Assembly (NCBI GenBank): GCA_040876735.1
Contig: JBBDPC010000165.1
Span: forward strand, 1-53,975
Source: Natronomicrosphaera sp040876735
Lineage (GTDB): Bacteria > Planctomycetota > Phycisphaerae > Phycisphaerales > Phycisphaeraceae
Reading direction: 5' to 3'
Length of the DNA: 53,975 nucleotides
The notes beneath the pieces were generated by a model, which was not told the origin of the DNA, did not search any database, and was given only the letters and a program-made list of their open reading frames with translations. Every line of letters begins with the position of its first letter. The stretch's first letter is position 1. A program made the position numbers and the translations under genes. This document shows, piece after piece, positions 7,308 through 15,180 of this stretch.

Positions 7308-9341
7308 CTAGAGATGGTCCCGCGGAATGTGCCGATGCCAGGTGCGGCAGTAGACGCGGCGTTCGCCTTCGTAGGCGTCGAGGTCGGCCAGCAGGTGGAA
7401 ATGTGTGCTGTCGGAGGTGAGGACGGTGCGCGTGATCGTCTTGACCGACCAGTCCCCGCGGGCGAAGCGGCGAAGCCAGTGCGTTTCGCCACGCAGGCTG
7501 CCGAGGTCGTCGTGGCGGACGGTGTAACGTTCGACCGCCCGGCTTTCGATGGTCCAGTCGGTGTCGTCCACCCGCCACGCCCCATGATCGCGGACGACTT
7601 CGAGGCAGGACTCGTCGGCTGGCAGGTCGCGGACGACTTTCCAACTCGGCTCGGCGGGACGCAACGGCGTCATCACCAGCGGCGGCGCGCCTTCGGGCTC
7701 GGCGAACGTGACGACCGGCTCGTCGGCGTTGCGCGGCAGGCGCTGCGGCAGCAGCAGTCGGCTGGCGTGGGGGTAGATCGTGAGCATAACCGGCTCGGGC
7801 GGGGGCCAGGCGAGCGGCCAGTACGTCGTGGAGAAGGCGAGGCGGATGCGGTGCCCGGCGGGGAACGTCTGGCCGATGTCGTTGAGCTGGATCGCAATGC
7901 GGTAACGCTCGTGCGGCATCACCGGCTCGGGATGCTCGTGGCTGCGACGGTGGGTGAGGTTGAGCAGGGCGTAGCTGACGCGCGTCGCCTTGCCGTCGGG
8001 CAGAATGTCGGAGAGCCGCACCGCGACCATGGCGACCGGCCGGTCGACGCTCAACTCCATCTCGATGATCGGCGGGCCCAGCACTTCCACCGCCTCCGGC
8101 AGCGGCGGCGTGTCGAACACCAGTGCGCCGCCGTCCTCGTGGCGCTGGTCGTCCGGCAGGTCCGGCGGGGCGGCTTCCGAACACCACTTGCCCGCGAACA
8201 GCCCCAGCGACAGCGGCGAATGCACCGTCATGGCGGGCTCGGCCGCGGCGGGCTCCTCCGGCTCGGTGTCAGGTGTCAGCCCCCATCGCGAAAAGCGGAA
8301 CCGCCGCGTGGCGATGTAAGGCGAGGGCCAGACCGGCTCACCCACCCACCGGCCCGGCCGCTGCCGATAGCCTGTCGCCGGCGGCACGCTGTCCTGCACG
8401 TAGGCGCGCAGCATCGGCTCGCGCATGATGCCCGTGTCGATGCCCTTGAGCCAGTGGTCCCACCAGCGCAGCGCTTCCTGAAGAAAGCCGATCGCCGGGC
8501 CGGGCACACCGAGGTGCGGATACTTGTGGCTCCACGGGCCGACCAGTCCCAGCCGGGGCACGTGCAGGTATTCGAGCAGGCGGAACACGGCGTTGGTGTA
8601 CGCGTCCGCCCAGCCGCTGACCGCCATGACCGGGCACTGGATGGCGTTGAAGTCTTCGCAGACCGAGCCATGCTTCCAGAAGGCGTCGCGCCGCTGGTGG
8701 CGCAGCCAGTCTTCCAGCCAGAGGCCGCTTTCTTTGAGGCGTTGCATCCACATCTCGCGCCACCGGTCGCCGACAAGCTGCGGGTCCGGCGGGGCGGTGT
8801 TGTAGGCGAACATGGTCGACGCCCACGACAGGTTCTCGCCCAGCAGACAACCGCCGGCGTAATGCACGTCGTCGGCATAGCGGTCGTCGGTGGAGGCGAT
8901 GGTGATGATCGCCTTCAGCGCCGGCGGCCGACGGGCGGCGATCTGTAAACCGTTGAACCCACCCCAGGAGATGCCCATCATCCCGACATCGCCGGTGCAC
9001 CAGGGCTGCTGCGTGAGCCAGTGGATGATCTGCTCGCCGTCGGCCAGTTCCTGTTCGAGGTATTCGCCCTGGTAAACGCCTTCGGAGTCACCGCTGCCGC
9101 GCAGGTCGGCGCGGACGCAGGCGTAGCCGTGGCCGGCGAGGTAGGGCTGCATGCTCGCATCCCGGACGGCGGTCCAATCGCGCTTGCGGTAGGGGATGTA
9201 CTCAAGAATCGCCGGCACGGGGTCGCCCTCGGCATCCTCGGGCAACCAGATGCGCGCCGCGAGGCGGACGCCGTCGGGCATGGGAATCTCAACATGTTTC
9301 CATTCGCGCACTTTACGCGGCATTTGCTCCACGATTTTCAT
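7308..9341 (-). CDS. CocE/NonD family hydrolase (X-Pro dipeptidyl-peptidase S15 fold)
   Basis: A 677-residue alpha/beta hydrolase of peptidase family S15-like architecture: a catalytic N-terminal domain (about 15-150 and 235-290), a helical cap between, and a C-terminal jelly-roll (about 340-570). The triad is visible as S125 in GISWGG, D246 in SGWADAY and H272 in GPWSHKYP. Family members cleave esters or X-Pro/acyl peptides. No signal peptide is seen, so it should be cytoplasmic. Its first 29 bases overlap the 3' end of the ATP-grasp gene, a sign of translational coupling. The pair probably acts on one metabolite, with ligase and hydrolase on the same or related amide/peptide bonds. The substrate is unknown. 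Confidence 0.87.
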   Translation of the reverse strand: MKIVEQMPRKVREWKHVEIPMPDGVRLAARIWLPEDAEGDPVPAILEYIPYRKRDWTAVRDASMQPYLAGHGYACVRADLRGSGDSEGVYQGEYLEQELADGEQIIHWLTQQPWCTGDVGMMGISWGGFNGLQIAARRPPALKAIITIASTDDRYADDVHYAGGCLLGENLSWASTMFAYNTAPPDPQLVGDRWREMWMQRLKESGLWLEDWLRHQRRDAFWKHGSVCEDFNAIQCPVMAVSGWADAYTNAVFRLLEYLHVPRLGLVGPWSHKYPHLGVPGPAIGFLQEALRWWDHWLKGIDTGIMREPMLRAYVQDSVPPATGYRQRPGRWVGEPVWPSPYIATRRFRFSRWGLTPDTEPEEPAAAEPAMTVHSPLSLGLFAGKWCSEAAPPDLPDDQRHEDGGALVFDTPPLPEAVEVLGPPIIEMELSVDRPVAMVAVRLSDILPDGKATRVSYALLNLTHRRSHEHPEPVMPHERYRIAIQLNDIGQTFPAGHRIRLAFSTTYWPLAWPPPEPVMLTIYPHASRLLLPQRLPRNADEPVVTFAEPEGAPPLVMTPLRPAEPSWKVVRDLPADESCLEVVRDHGAWRVDDTDWTIESRAVERYTVRHDDLGSLRGETHWLRRFARGDWSVKTITRTVLTSDSTHFHLLADLDAYEGERRVYCRTWHRHIPRDHL

Positions 9342-10647
9342 GTTGCCCCATCTCCAGTGTCGGCACAGGTTCGGCGATGTCTTCGATGACGAAAGGCAAC
9401 AGGCGCAGGCACTGCTCGTACCGTTCGAGCAGTTGCGCCTGATCCGGCGCGCCGATGATGATCTCCGCCAGCAGATAGCTGTAGCTGTCCTGGCTCAGCA
9501 GCGCCGAGAGGCGGTCGCCCGGGCGGACGGTGACTTCGACCACCGTGCCGGGCAAAAGCGCTTCGACGTGGTGGCACTGCCCGGCCGTGGGCACGGAGCG
9601 GACGATGCCGTCGCGGAACGCCCGCACGGAAAACTTCGCCGCGCAACCAGCGGGCCCGGCCCGGTGCGGGATGGTAGGCGTGTTCCCCAGTGCCAACTCG
9701 ACCGGCACGTGGAAGTTGGACACACCGTCCACCTGCTCGAACAGCAAGGCGTGCGACTGCGACACCCGCGGGTTGATCTCCAGCAGCCAGAGCTTGTCGT
9801 TCACCTGATCCCAGAAAAACTCGACGTTGAACGGCCGATCTTCATAGCCGAGGTGGTGTATCACCGTTTCCACAATATCCGCCACGCGCTGCTGCACCTC
9901 GGCGGGCAGGCGGGAGGGATATTCCAGGCGGGAGAAGACCGTCGTGCCGGGGTAGCAGATCGAGTCGACGACGCCGTGGCTGTGGAGCTTGCCGTCGTGG
10001 ACGTACCCTTCCAGTGTGCCCTGCGTGCCCCAGATATCCGCCTCGGCAAGGCAGTGGTAGCCGTCCACGGCCACGATCGCCTCCGGCAGGTCCGCCAGGC
10101 CGAGAATGTGATTGAACGGCTCGCCGATGCGCGGAATCTTCTGACGGATCACCGGCATGGCCTGGCGGAAGTCGGCTTCGTTCTTGATGCGGTAGCTGAG
10201 GTGGCCGAGGAACGATTTCACCGGCTTGACCCAGTAGGGGAATTCGAGTGAGAGCTTCTCGAACGCGTCATCGTCGTACGGGTTAACCGCCTCGAAGGCG
10301 GGGCACGCGTCGGTGACCTTCGCCTGCTCGTAGCGCGACCAGTACTTGTGCTCGCACTTGAGCGTCGCTTCGAGCGTCGGGCCCGGGCAGTTGAAGCGTC
10401 GGGTGAGGATGGGGACCAGCAGCGTGCCGGGGAAGTCCCAGTAGCTGACGATCGCGTCGATCGAGCCTTCGAAGCTGGCCAGGCGTGCCTCAGCTTCGTC
10501 GATGAGGCGGGTGATCGGGACGTCGGGGCCTTGTTGCAGTTGCTCGAACGTGAGCAGTTGGTGGAAGTGATACTGCGATGCGTTGGGGAGTCTTTGAAGC
10601 CAGCGGTGGTTAAGTTTGTCCAAGCCGATGACGAAGATATTGTTCAT
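9313..10647 (-). CDS. ATP-grasp domain protein
   Basis: A 444-residue protein with an ATP-grasp ligase fold. A preATP-grasp-like N-terminal region (1-110) is followed by the ATP-binding subdomains (FPYWVKPVKSFLGHLSYRI near 160-180) and the magnesium-binding stretch FNVEFFWDQVNDKLWLLEIN, whose E and N residues coordinate metal-ATP. A C-terminal beta domain (about 330-430) resembles the biotin-carboxylase-like end. ATP-grasp enzymes form amide bonds between a carboxylate and an amine through an acyl phosphate. The start is the ATG at 10647, giving MNNIFVIGLDKLNHRW. The downstream CocE hydrolase overlaps by 29 bases. The exact product cannot be named; D-Ala-D-Ala ligase and carbamoyl-phosphate synthase signatures are absent. 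Confidence 0.82.
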   Translation of the reverse strand: MNNIFVIGLDKLNHRWLQRLPNASQYHFHQLLTFEQLQQGPDVPITRLIDEAEARLASFEGSIDAIVSYWDFPGTLLVPILTRRFNCPGPTLEATLKCEHKYWSRYEQAKVTDACPAFEAVNPYDDDAFEKLSLEFPYWVKPVKSFLGHLSYRIKNEADFRQAMPVIRQKIPRIGEPFNHILGLADLPEAIVAVDGYHCLAEADIWGTQGTLEGYVHDGKLHSHGVVDSICYPGTTVFSRLEYPSRLPAEVQQRVADIVETVIHHLGYEDRPFNVEFFWDQVNDKLWLLEINPRVSQSHALLFEQVDGVSNFHVPVELALGNTPTIPHRAGPAGCAAKFSVRAFRDGIVRSVPTAGQCHHVEALLPGTVVEVTVRPGDRLSALLSQDSYSYLLAEIIIGAPDQAQLLERYEQCLRLLPFVIEDIAEPVPTLEMGQHENRGANAA

Positions 10648-10854
10648 CGCGGAGTGGTCCAGCCCCCGAGTCGGTGTGGTTTGACGCTGCCTGTCCGGGC
10701 GGCGTGACAACGTATGCCTCTCTCGCTAAGACTTTACCCTTGAGGCGGTTGTCCCGTTCTCGTCTTTGTGTGGGGAGCGGTACGCGTTTTACGTCCGGTG
10801 GATGGCCGGAGGTGAGATGGGGGACGGCTCCTCATGCGATGTGCGAGAGCTTGG

Positions 10855-10924
10855 TGTAGGGTCCGCGGTTCGCGGACCGTTTGTGTATCCGGCAAGCCGT
10901 GGTCCACGAACCGCGGACCCTACA
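10855..10924. repeat. long inverted repeat overlapping the lipB stop codon
   Basis: Left arm 10855-10878 begins TGTAGGGTCCGCGGTTCG. Right arm 10901-10924 ends CGAACCGCGGACCCTACA. The outer 18 bases pair perfectly and the arms extend to 24 with one mismatch, leaving a 22-base loop. The right arm contains the lipB stop codon (10920-10922), so the hairpin forms at the very 3' end of that transcript and may act as an RNA end-protector or terminator without a T tract. The rest of the gap from 10648 to 10854 holds nothing recognisable. Confidence 0.75.
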
Positions 10925-11651
10925 GATCCATACGGCGCGAGCGCAGGGCGGCGATGAAGGTCTGCGTCAGGGCCGCCTTGGCCTCGGCCATGGTCGGTGC
11001 GGCGTCGCCGAGTAGTTGACGAAGACTGGTGACGCCCTGGTCGGGCAGGCCGCAGGGGACGATGGTGGCGAAGTGGGAGAGGTCGGTGTGGACGTTGAGG
11101 GCCAGGCCGTGCATGGTGACGTGCTTGCGGATGCGGACGCCGAGGGCGCAGAGTTTGGCGTGGGGCGTGGGGCGTGAGGCATCGGGCGTGGTGGGGGGCG
11201 TGACCCAGACGCCGGTGGCGCCGTCGATGCGCTGGCCGGTGACGTGGAAGCGGACGAGCGTGTCGATGACGACCTGTTCGAGCAGCCGCATGTACCGGCC
11301 GAGGTTCAGGCCGAACGGCGGCAGGGGGATGATCGGGTACGCTACAAGCTGCCCCGGGCCGTGGTAGGTGATGTCGCCGCCGCGGTCGGTCTCCTGCACG
11401 TCGATCCCCAGCCGGGCGAGGCGGTCGGGCGAGGCGAGCAGGTGGTCGCGGGCCGTACGCCGCCGGCTGACCGTGATGACCGGATCATGCTCCAGCAGCA
11501 GCAGCGTCGGCGGGGCCTGCCCGGCAATGACGGCCTCATTCACCTCCCGCTGAAGGGCCAGCGCCGCCACATACCCCATCCGCCCCAGGTCGCGCACAGC
11601 AACCAGAGCGTCGGCGTCAGGCTTGGTAATCGGCGGGGCGGGATCGCACAT
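10920..11651 (-). CDS. lipB: octanoyltransferase (lipoate biosynthesis)
   Basis: A 243-residue LipB, which moves octanoyl groups from acyl carrier protein to lipoyl domains of 2-oxoacid dehydrogenases and the glycine cleavage H protein. Key motifs are LEHDPVITVSRR, RGGDITYHGPGQLVAYP, the catalytic lysine in AKLCALGVRIRKHV, HGLALNV and the nucleophile cysteine in IVPCGL. Immediately before that lysine is an extra loop (TTPDASRPTPHAK) encoded by a repetitive GCGTGGGGCGTGAGGC tract at 11158-11203. The same wording occurs in bioF. The start is the ATG at 11651. The gene is divergent from lpxA by 60 bases. LipA, which adds the sulfurs, is 2.1 kb away, so both lipoate assembly steps are in the neighbourhood. 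Confidence 0.93.
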   Translation of the reverse strand: MCDPAPPITKPDADALVAVRDLGRMGYVAALALQREVNEAVIAGQAPPTLLLLEHDPVITVSRRRTARDHLLASPDRLARLGIDVQETDRGGDITYHGPGQLVAYPIIPLPPFGLNLGRYMRLLEQVVIDTLVRFHVTGQRIDGATGVWVTPPTTPDASRPTPHAKLCALGVRIRKHVTMHGLALNVHTDLSHFATIVPCGLPDQGVTSLRQLLGDAAPTMAEAKAALTQTFIAALRSRRMDL

Positions 11652-11711
11652 CGTCAGCGAAACCCTATCATAGCGGGCTTGCATTCACCGGCCTCCCCGG
11701 AGCCCAACCCC

Positions 11712-12518
11712 TTGCCGCAGATCCATCCCACCGCTTCCGTCGACCCCCAGGCCCGGCTCGCCGACGACGTCGTCGTCGGCCCCGGCTGCGTCCTCGACGG
11801 CCCCGTCACGCTCGGCCAGGGCACGCGCCTCGTCGCCGGCGTCTTCATCCAGGGCCCGTTCACCGCCGGCCAGCGTAACACCATCTACCCCGGCGCCTGC
11901 CTCGGCTACCCACCCCAAGACGTCAAGTTCGACCCCGCCCACCCCGGGGCCGGCACCGTCCTCGGCGATGACAACATCATCCGCGAACACGTCACCATCC
12001 ACCGCGCCACCGGCGAACACCCGACCACCCTCGCCAGCCACTGCTACCTCATGGTCCACAGTCACGTCGGCCACGACTGCACGCTCGGTCAGCACGTCAT
12101 GATCGTCAACGGCTCCATGCTCGGCGGCCACGTCGAGGTGCAGGACAACGCCATCATCTCCGGCAATTCGGCGGTCCACCAGTTCGCCCGCGTCGGCCGG
12201 CTGTCCATGCTCGCCGGCAACGTCGGCATCTCCCATGACCTCCCGCCGTTCTGCGTCGCCAGCCACCGCAAGCGCGTCGGCGGGCTGAACATCATCGGCC
12301 TCCGCCGCGCCGGCCTGCGCGACCACATCGCCCCCCTGCGCGAAGCCTTCCGCATCTTCTACCGCCAGGGCCACACCCGCCCGGTCGCCCTTGAGAAAAT
12401 CGACCAGACCCTCGGCCACGACCCGGTCGTCCAGGAGTTCGTCGCCTTCATCCGATCCACCAAACGCGGCATCACACCCTATGGCTACTGGCGCGACAGC
12501 GACAACACCGGCGAATGA
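11712..12518 (+). CDS. lpxA: acyl-ACP--UDP-N-acetylglucosamine O-acyltransferase
   Basis: A 268-residue left-handed beta-helix acyltransferase, the first step of lipid A synthesis. Hexapeptide repeats run through residues about 5-190 (for example VVVGPGCVLDGPVTLG). The catalytic histidine region is MVHSHVGHDC. The VTIHRAT and GNSAVHQF motifs and the helical C-terminus (about 190-268) with NIIGLRRAG are typical of LpxA. Length is close to the usual 262. The start chosen is a TTG at 11712, nine bases after GGAG (11699-11702). An alternative TTG at 11679 would add eleven residues. The presence of LpxA supports an outer membrane with lipid A. No other lpx gene is adjacent. Confidence 0.9.
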   Translation: MPQIHPTASVDPQARLADDVVVGPGCVLDGPVTLGQGTRLVAGVFIQGPFTAGQRNTIYPGACLGYPPQDVKFDPAHPGAGTVLGDDNIIREHVTIHRATGEHPTTLASHCYLMVHSHVGHDCTLGQHVMIVNGSMLGGHVEVQDNAIISGNSAVHQFARVGRLSMLAGNVGISHDLPPFCVASHRKRVGGLNIIGLRRAGLRDHIAPLREAFRIFYRQGHTRPVALEKIDQTLGHDPVVQEFVAFIRSTKRGITPYGYWRDSDNTGE

Positions 12519-12685
12519 ATTGAAAAGCCGTTTGCGATTCGCTTCACAGCTTCTTCTTGAATTCCCGCCCGATCCCGCCTAGAACAAACACATGAGCGTT
12601 GCCCGGCAGGCGACCCCCCGCAGCGGTACAGCGTCGTACCGCCGGTCACCCAAGCCGCCGCACCCATGATTGAGGAGACGCCCCA

Positions 12686-12955
12686 ATGGCGGAAAACAAC
12701 AAGAACGAAGACCTGAACAAGGAAATGGACACGCTCCGCAACGACCTCAAGAAGGTGCAGGGTGACCTTCGCGAGATCGCCCAGACCCTGGTCGACGTCG
12801 GCCGGGACTCGGCCCAGACGGCCCGCAAGAATGCTCAGCAGCAGTGGGACGCCAGCACAGAGCAGTTCCAGAAGTACGTCGAGGAACGGCCGATCGCCGT
12901 GGTGGCCGGGGCGTTTGTGGCGGGCATGGTTGCGGGCATTATTTTCCGAAGGTGA
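12686..12955 (+). CDS. DUF883 (YqjD/ElaB-like) tail-anchored membrane protein
   Basis: An 89-residue protein, first of a three-gene operon. Residues 1-68 are charged, helical and probably coiled coil (NKEMDTLRNDLKKVQGDLRE). Residues about 70-86 form a C-terminal membrane anchor (AVVAGAFVAGMVAGIIF) followed by RR. This is the layout of YqjD/ElaB, inner-membrane proteins in enterobacteria that bind stationary-phase ribosomes through their N-terminal part. GAGGAG at 12672-12677 precedes the ATG. The next two genes encode a YqjE-like protein and a small hydrophobic partner, as in the yqjDE operon. Whether it binds ribosomes here is not visible in the sequence. Confidence 0.8.
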   Translation: MAENNKNEDLNKEMDTLRNDLKKVQGDLREIAQTLVDVGRDSAQTARKNAQQQWDASTEQFQKYVEERPIAVVAGAFVAGMVAGIIFRR

Positions 12956-12965
12956 GTGAATCTCC

Positions 12966-13259
12966 TTGAAGGCCGTCAGCGAATTCATCGTCCGCGTCAT
13001 GGATCTGCTCGAAGCAGAGGGGCGTGCGGCCCGGCGAGCGATCTTCCGCCTCGCCGGCGCGCTGCTGCTGCTGATCGGTGTGGCGGCCATGCTGCTCACT
13101 GCGGGGGCGTTCTTCCTCACCGCGCTCTATCTGCTGCTACACAAGCATGTCGGCGCGCCCGGCGCTTTTTCCATCCTCGGCGGGCTATTGTTACTCGTGG
13201 CCTTCGTCGGCCTCGTCGGCGCCAGCCACCTGCGTGACAAGAAAGCAAGCACCCCATGA
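12966..13259 (+). CDS. YqjE-like (phage-holin-family) two-helix membrane protein
   Basis: A 97-residue protein with an amphipathic N-terminus (1-30) and two strong transmembrane helices (about 31-58 and 67-88), ending in a charged tail. This is the pattern of the YqjE / putative actinobacterial holin-X family, usually encoded next to DUF883 proteins. The proposed start is TTG at 12966, ten bases after the previous stop. A later ATG at 13002 would still keep both helices. It overlaps the next gene by four bases (ATGA). Function unknown; an envelope-stress role is suggested only by neighbours. Confidence 0.7.
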   Translation: MKAVSEFIVRVMDLLEAEGRAARRAIFRLAGALLLLIGVAAMLLTAGAFFLTALYLLLHKHVGAPGAFSILGGLLLLVAFVGLVGASHLRDKKASTP

Positions 13260-13573
13260 GCAGCACGCCCTCCGCCCCCGGCCCTCAGCCCCTTGAAGAA
13301 CCGGCCGTGCCGCCGGCCAAACCCGCGCCGCCTGTGGACGAGGTCGCCGCCGCCAAGGTCCGCCTGCTCGCAGCCAGTGAGACCCATACCGTGGACACCA
13401 CCGCCAAAGTCAACGGCTTCCTCCGCGATCATCCTTACCTCTCCGCCACCGCCGCCCTCGGCGTGGGCCTGCTCGTCGCCCGCGTGAGCACGCTGCGAAA
13501 GCTCGCCACCGTTGGCGGCATGTGGGCCGCCAAACGCTACCTCACTCGCTATCTCTCACGCATGGGCCGCTGA
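13256..13573 (+). CDS. small membrane-associated protein, third gene of the yqjDE-like operon
   Basis: A 105-residue protein overlapping the preceding gene by ATGA (13256-13259), so translation is probably coupled. The first 40 residues are Pro/Ala-rich and disordered. Residues about 41-62 are helical and polar. A moderately hydrophobic segment (about 61-95: YLSATAALGVGLLVARV) may insert in the membrane, and the C-terminus is basic (KRYLTRYLSRMGR). It resembles the third protein of yqjD-yqjE operons only by position and by hydrophobicity profile; I do not recognise the family. Confidence 0.65.
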   Translation: MSSTPSAPGPQPLEEPAVPPAKPAPPVDEVAAAKVRLLAASETHTVDTTAKVNGFLRDHPYLSATAALGVGLLVARVSTLRKLATVGGMWAAKRYLTRYLSRMGR

Positions 13574-13577
13574 CCAC

Positions 13578-13757
13578 CCCAAACGCCCGCCCCTGAAGAA
13601 CGCCGCGAGCGAAGGGCGGGATCAGTGAAGCTCAAATGACAAAATCCAAATGACAAATGTCAGAGCCGGCTTTCATTTGCCATTTGAGCTTTGTCATTTG
13701 TCATGTCCCCTGATCCCGCTCTTCGCTCGCGGACTCGCTCAGAGGCGGGCGTTTGGG
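13578..13757. repeat. 180-base palindromic element between the yqjDE-like operon and lipA
   Basis: The outer arms, about 48 bases each (13578-13625 and 13710-13757), start CCCAAACGCCCGCC and end GGCGGGCGTTTGGG, and pair almost throughout. The innermost part of each arm reads GGGCGGGATCAG / CTGATCCCGCTC. Inside is a second, AT-rich inverted pair, CAAATGACAAATGTC near 13647 and GACAAATGACAAAG read on the other strand near 13690-13704. No coding potential. A degenerate relative lies at 53743-53828. It has the look of a mobile or RNA-level palindromic unit rather than a terminator. Confidence 0.75.
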
Positions 13758-13803
13758 AATACCGCCCCTTCACGTTCCTCCCAGAACCCACTACACTCTA
13801 CCT

Positions 13804-15009
13804 GTGACCAGCATCAACCTCAGCGACCGTATCCTCACCAACGACCCCGGCGACTTCGTCAAGCGCAAGAAGCCCGACTGGCTCCGCGCGAAGCTGCCCG
13901 GCGGCCCCGGCTATCAGCGCATGCGCTCCCTGCTCGACGAGCACAACCTCAACACCGTCTGCTCGTCCGCCAAATGCCCCAACCTCGGCGAATGCTGGGC
14001 CCGCGGCACCGCCACGCTTATGATCCTCGGCGACGTCTGCACCCGCTCCTGCGGCTTCTGCCACATCAAGACCGGCAGGCCGCCGGAGTACGACGCCGAC
14101 GAACCCCGTCGCGTGGGCGAGACCGCTGCCATCATGCGCCTCAAGCACCTCGTCCTCACCAGCGTCAACCGTGACGAACTGCCCGACGGCGGCGCGGAAA
14201 TCTGGGCCGAGACCATCCGCGAAGTCCGACGCCAGTCGCCCGGCACGCAGGTCGAAGTGCTCATCCCCGACTTCTGCGGCGACTGGGACGCCCTGCAACT
14301 CGTGCTCGACGAGCGCCCCGAAATCCTCAACCACAACCTCGAGTCCGTTCCCCGCCTCTACAGCGTCGTCCGCCCGCAGGCGAAGTATGAGCGCTCGATC
14401 GAACTGCTCCGCCGCGCCAAGGCCCAGGGCCTTACCGTCAAGACCGGCATCATGGTCGGCATCGGCGAAACCGAAGACGAAATCGACCAGCTTATCGACG
14501 ATGTCGTCACCGGCACGCGCGTCGCCGGCGTCGGCCAGTCCAACCCCGGAACCGATGTACCCAACCACCACCTGCCGCCCGACCCCAACCGCGGCTTCAC
14601 CAGCCCGCCCGCCCCCGGCGCTTCGGCCCATGCCGTTTCGGGCGCCGCCCGCCCCGACGCCGCACCCGAGAAGTTCAAGCGCGGCGGCTCGTTCATCACC
14701 CACTCCAACCCGCACTGGGATCACCCCGGCCCCGCCGCCGCGCCCGACATGACCGCCCGCATCCAGCAGGTCAGCTTCCCCAACGCCACCTACCCCGGCG
14801 TCCACGAAACCTGCGACATCCTCACCGTCGGCCAGTACCTCCAGCCCACCCGCAACCACCTGCCCATCTCCCGATGGGTCACCCCCGAACAGTTCGCCCG
14901 CTACAAACGCGACGGCGAAGCCCACGGCCTCCGCCACGTCGAGTCCGGCCCCCTCGTCCGCTCCAGCTACCACGCCGACGACCAGGTCCTCCAGATGCAG
15001 TCGCGCTGA
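13804..15009 (+). CDS. lipA: lipoyl synthase with a large internal insertion
   Basis: A 401-residue LipA, the radical SAM enzyme that inserts two sulfurs into octanoyl-protein. The auxiliary cluster cysteines are C53, C58 and C64 (CSSAKCPNLGEC). The radical SAM cluster is C79, C83 and C86 (CTRSCGFC), and the C-terminal RSSY supplies the serine ligand of the auxiliary cluster. Lipoyl synthases are usually 290-330 residues. The excess is one block at about residues 237-333, rich in Pro, Gly, Ala and His. It sits between the IMVGIGETEDEI helix and the DILTVGQYLQPT strand of the barrel. Nothing in the flanks is lost, so the enzyme should be active. The start is a GTG at 13804, and the ribosome binding site is weak. 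lipB is 2.1 kb upstream. Confidence 0.92.
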   Translation: MTSINLSDRILTNDPGDFVKRKKPDWLRAKLPGGPGYQRMRSLLDEHNLNTVCSSAKCPNLGECWARGTATLMILGDVCTRSCGFCHIKTGRPPEYDADEPRRVGETAAIMRLKHLVLTSVNRDELPDGGAEIWAETIREVRRQSPGTQVEVLIPDFCGDWDALQLVLDERPEILNHNLESVPRLYSVVRPQAKYERSIELLRRAKAQGLTVKTGIMVGIGETEDEIDQLIDDVVTGTRVAGVGQSNPGTDVPNHHLPPDPNRGFTSPPAPGASAHAVSGAARPDAAPEKFKRGGSFITHSNPHWDHPGPAAAPDMTARIQQVSFPNATYPGVHETCDILTVGQYLQPTRNHLPISRWVTPEQFARYKRDGEAHGLRHVESGPLVRSSYHADDQVLQMQSR

Positions 15010-15180
15010 TTTGTTCAGTTCCCATCAGACAGGCGCCGCGTCTCGCGATGAACCCGCGCTTGATCCGTTTCAATTCAGATGGAGCGGATACTCTCAGGGA
15101 GTCTGTTTCGCCCATGCGCCCACGCGTTTCATCCCGCCGTAGGCGGTGGGGCGAAACGCGACAGATGAAATGAATCTGCT
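15010..15180. other. convergent 3' region with hairpin between lipA and the lipoprotein gene
   Basis: lipA and the lipoprotein gene converge here. A hairpin pairs TCTGTTTCGCCC (about 15103) with GGGCGAAACGCGACAG (about 15150-15166), with an internal GCCGTAGGCGG hairpin. It could end both transcripts, although neither strand shows a clear T tract. Confidence 0.4.

Noticed and set aside
13798..14973. 391-codon frame on the minus strand across lipA
   Set aside because: It mirrors lipA codons on the opposite strand, is valine/glycine/alanine-rich and matches no family; an effect of high GC at third positions.
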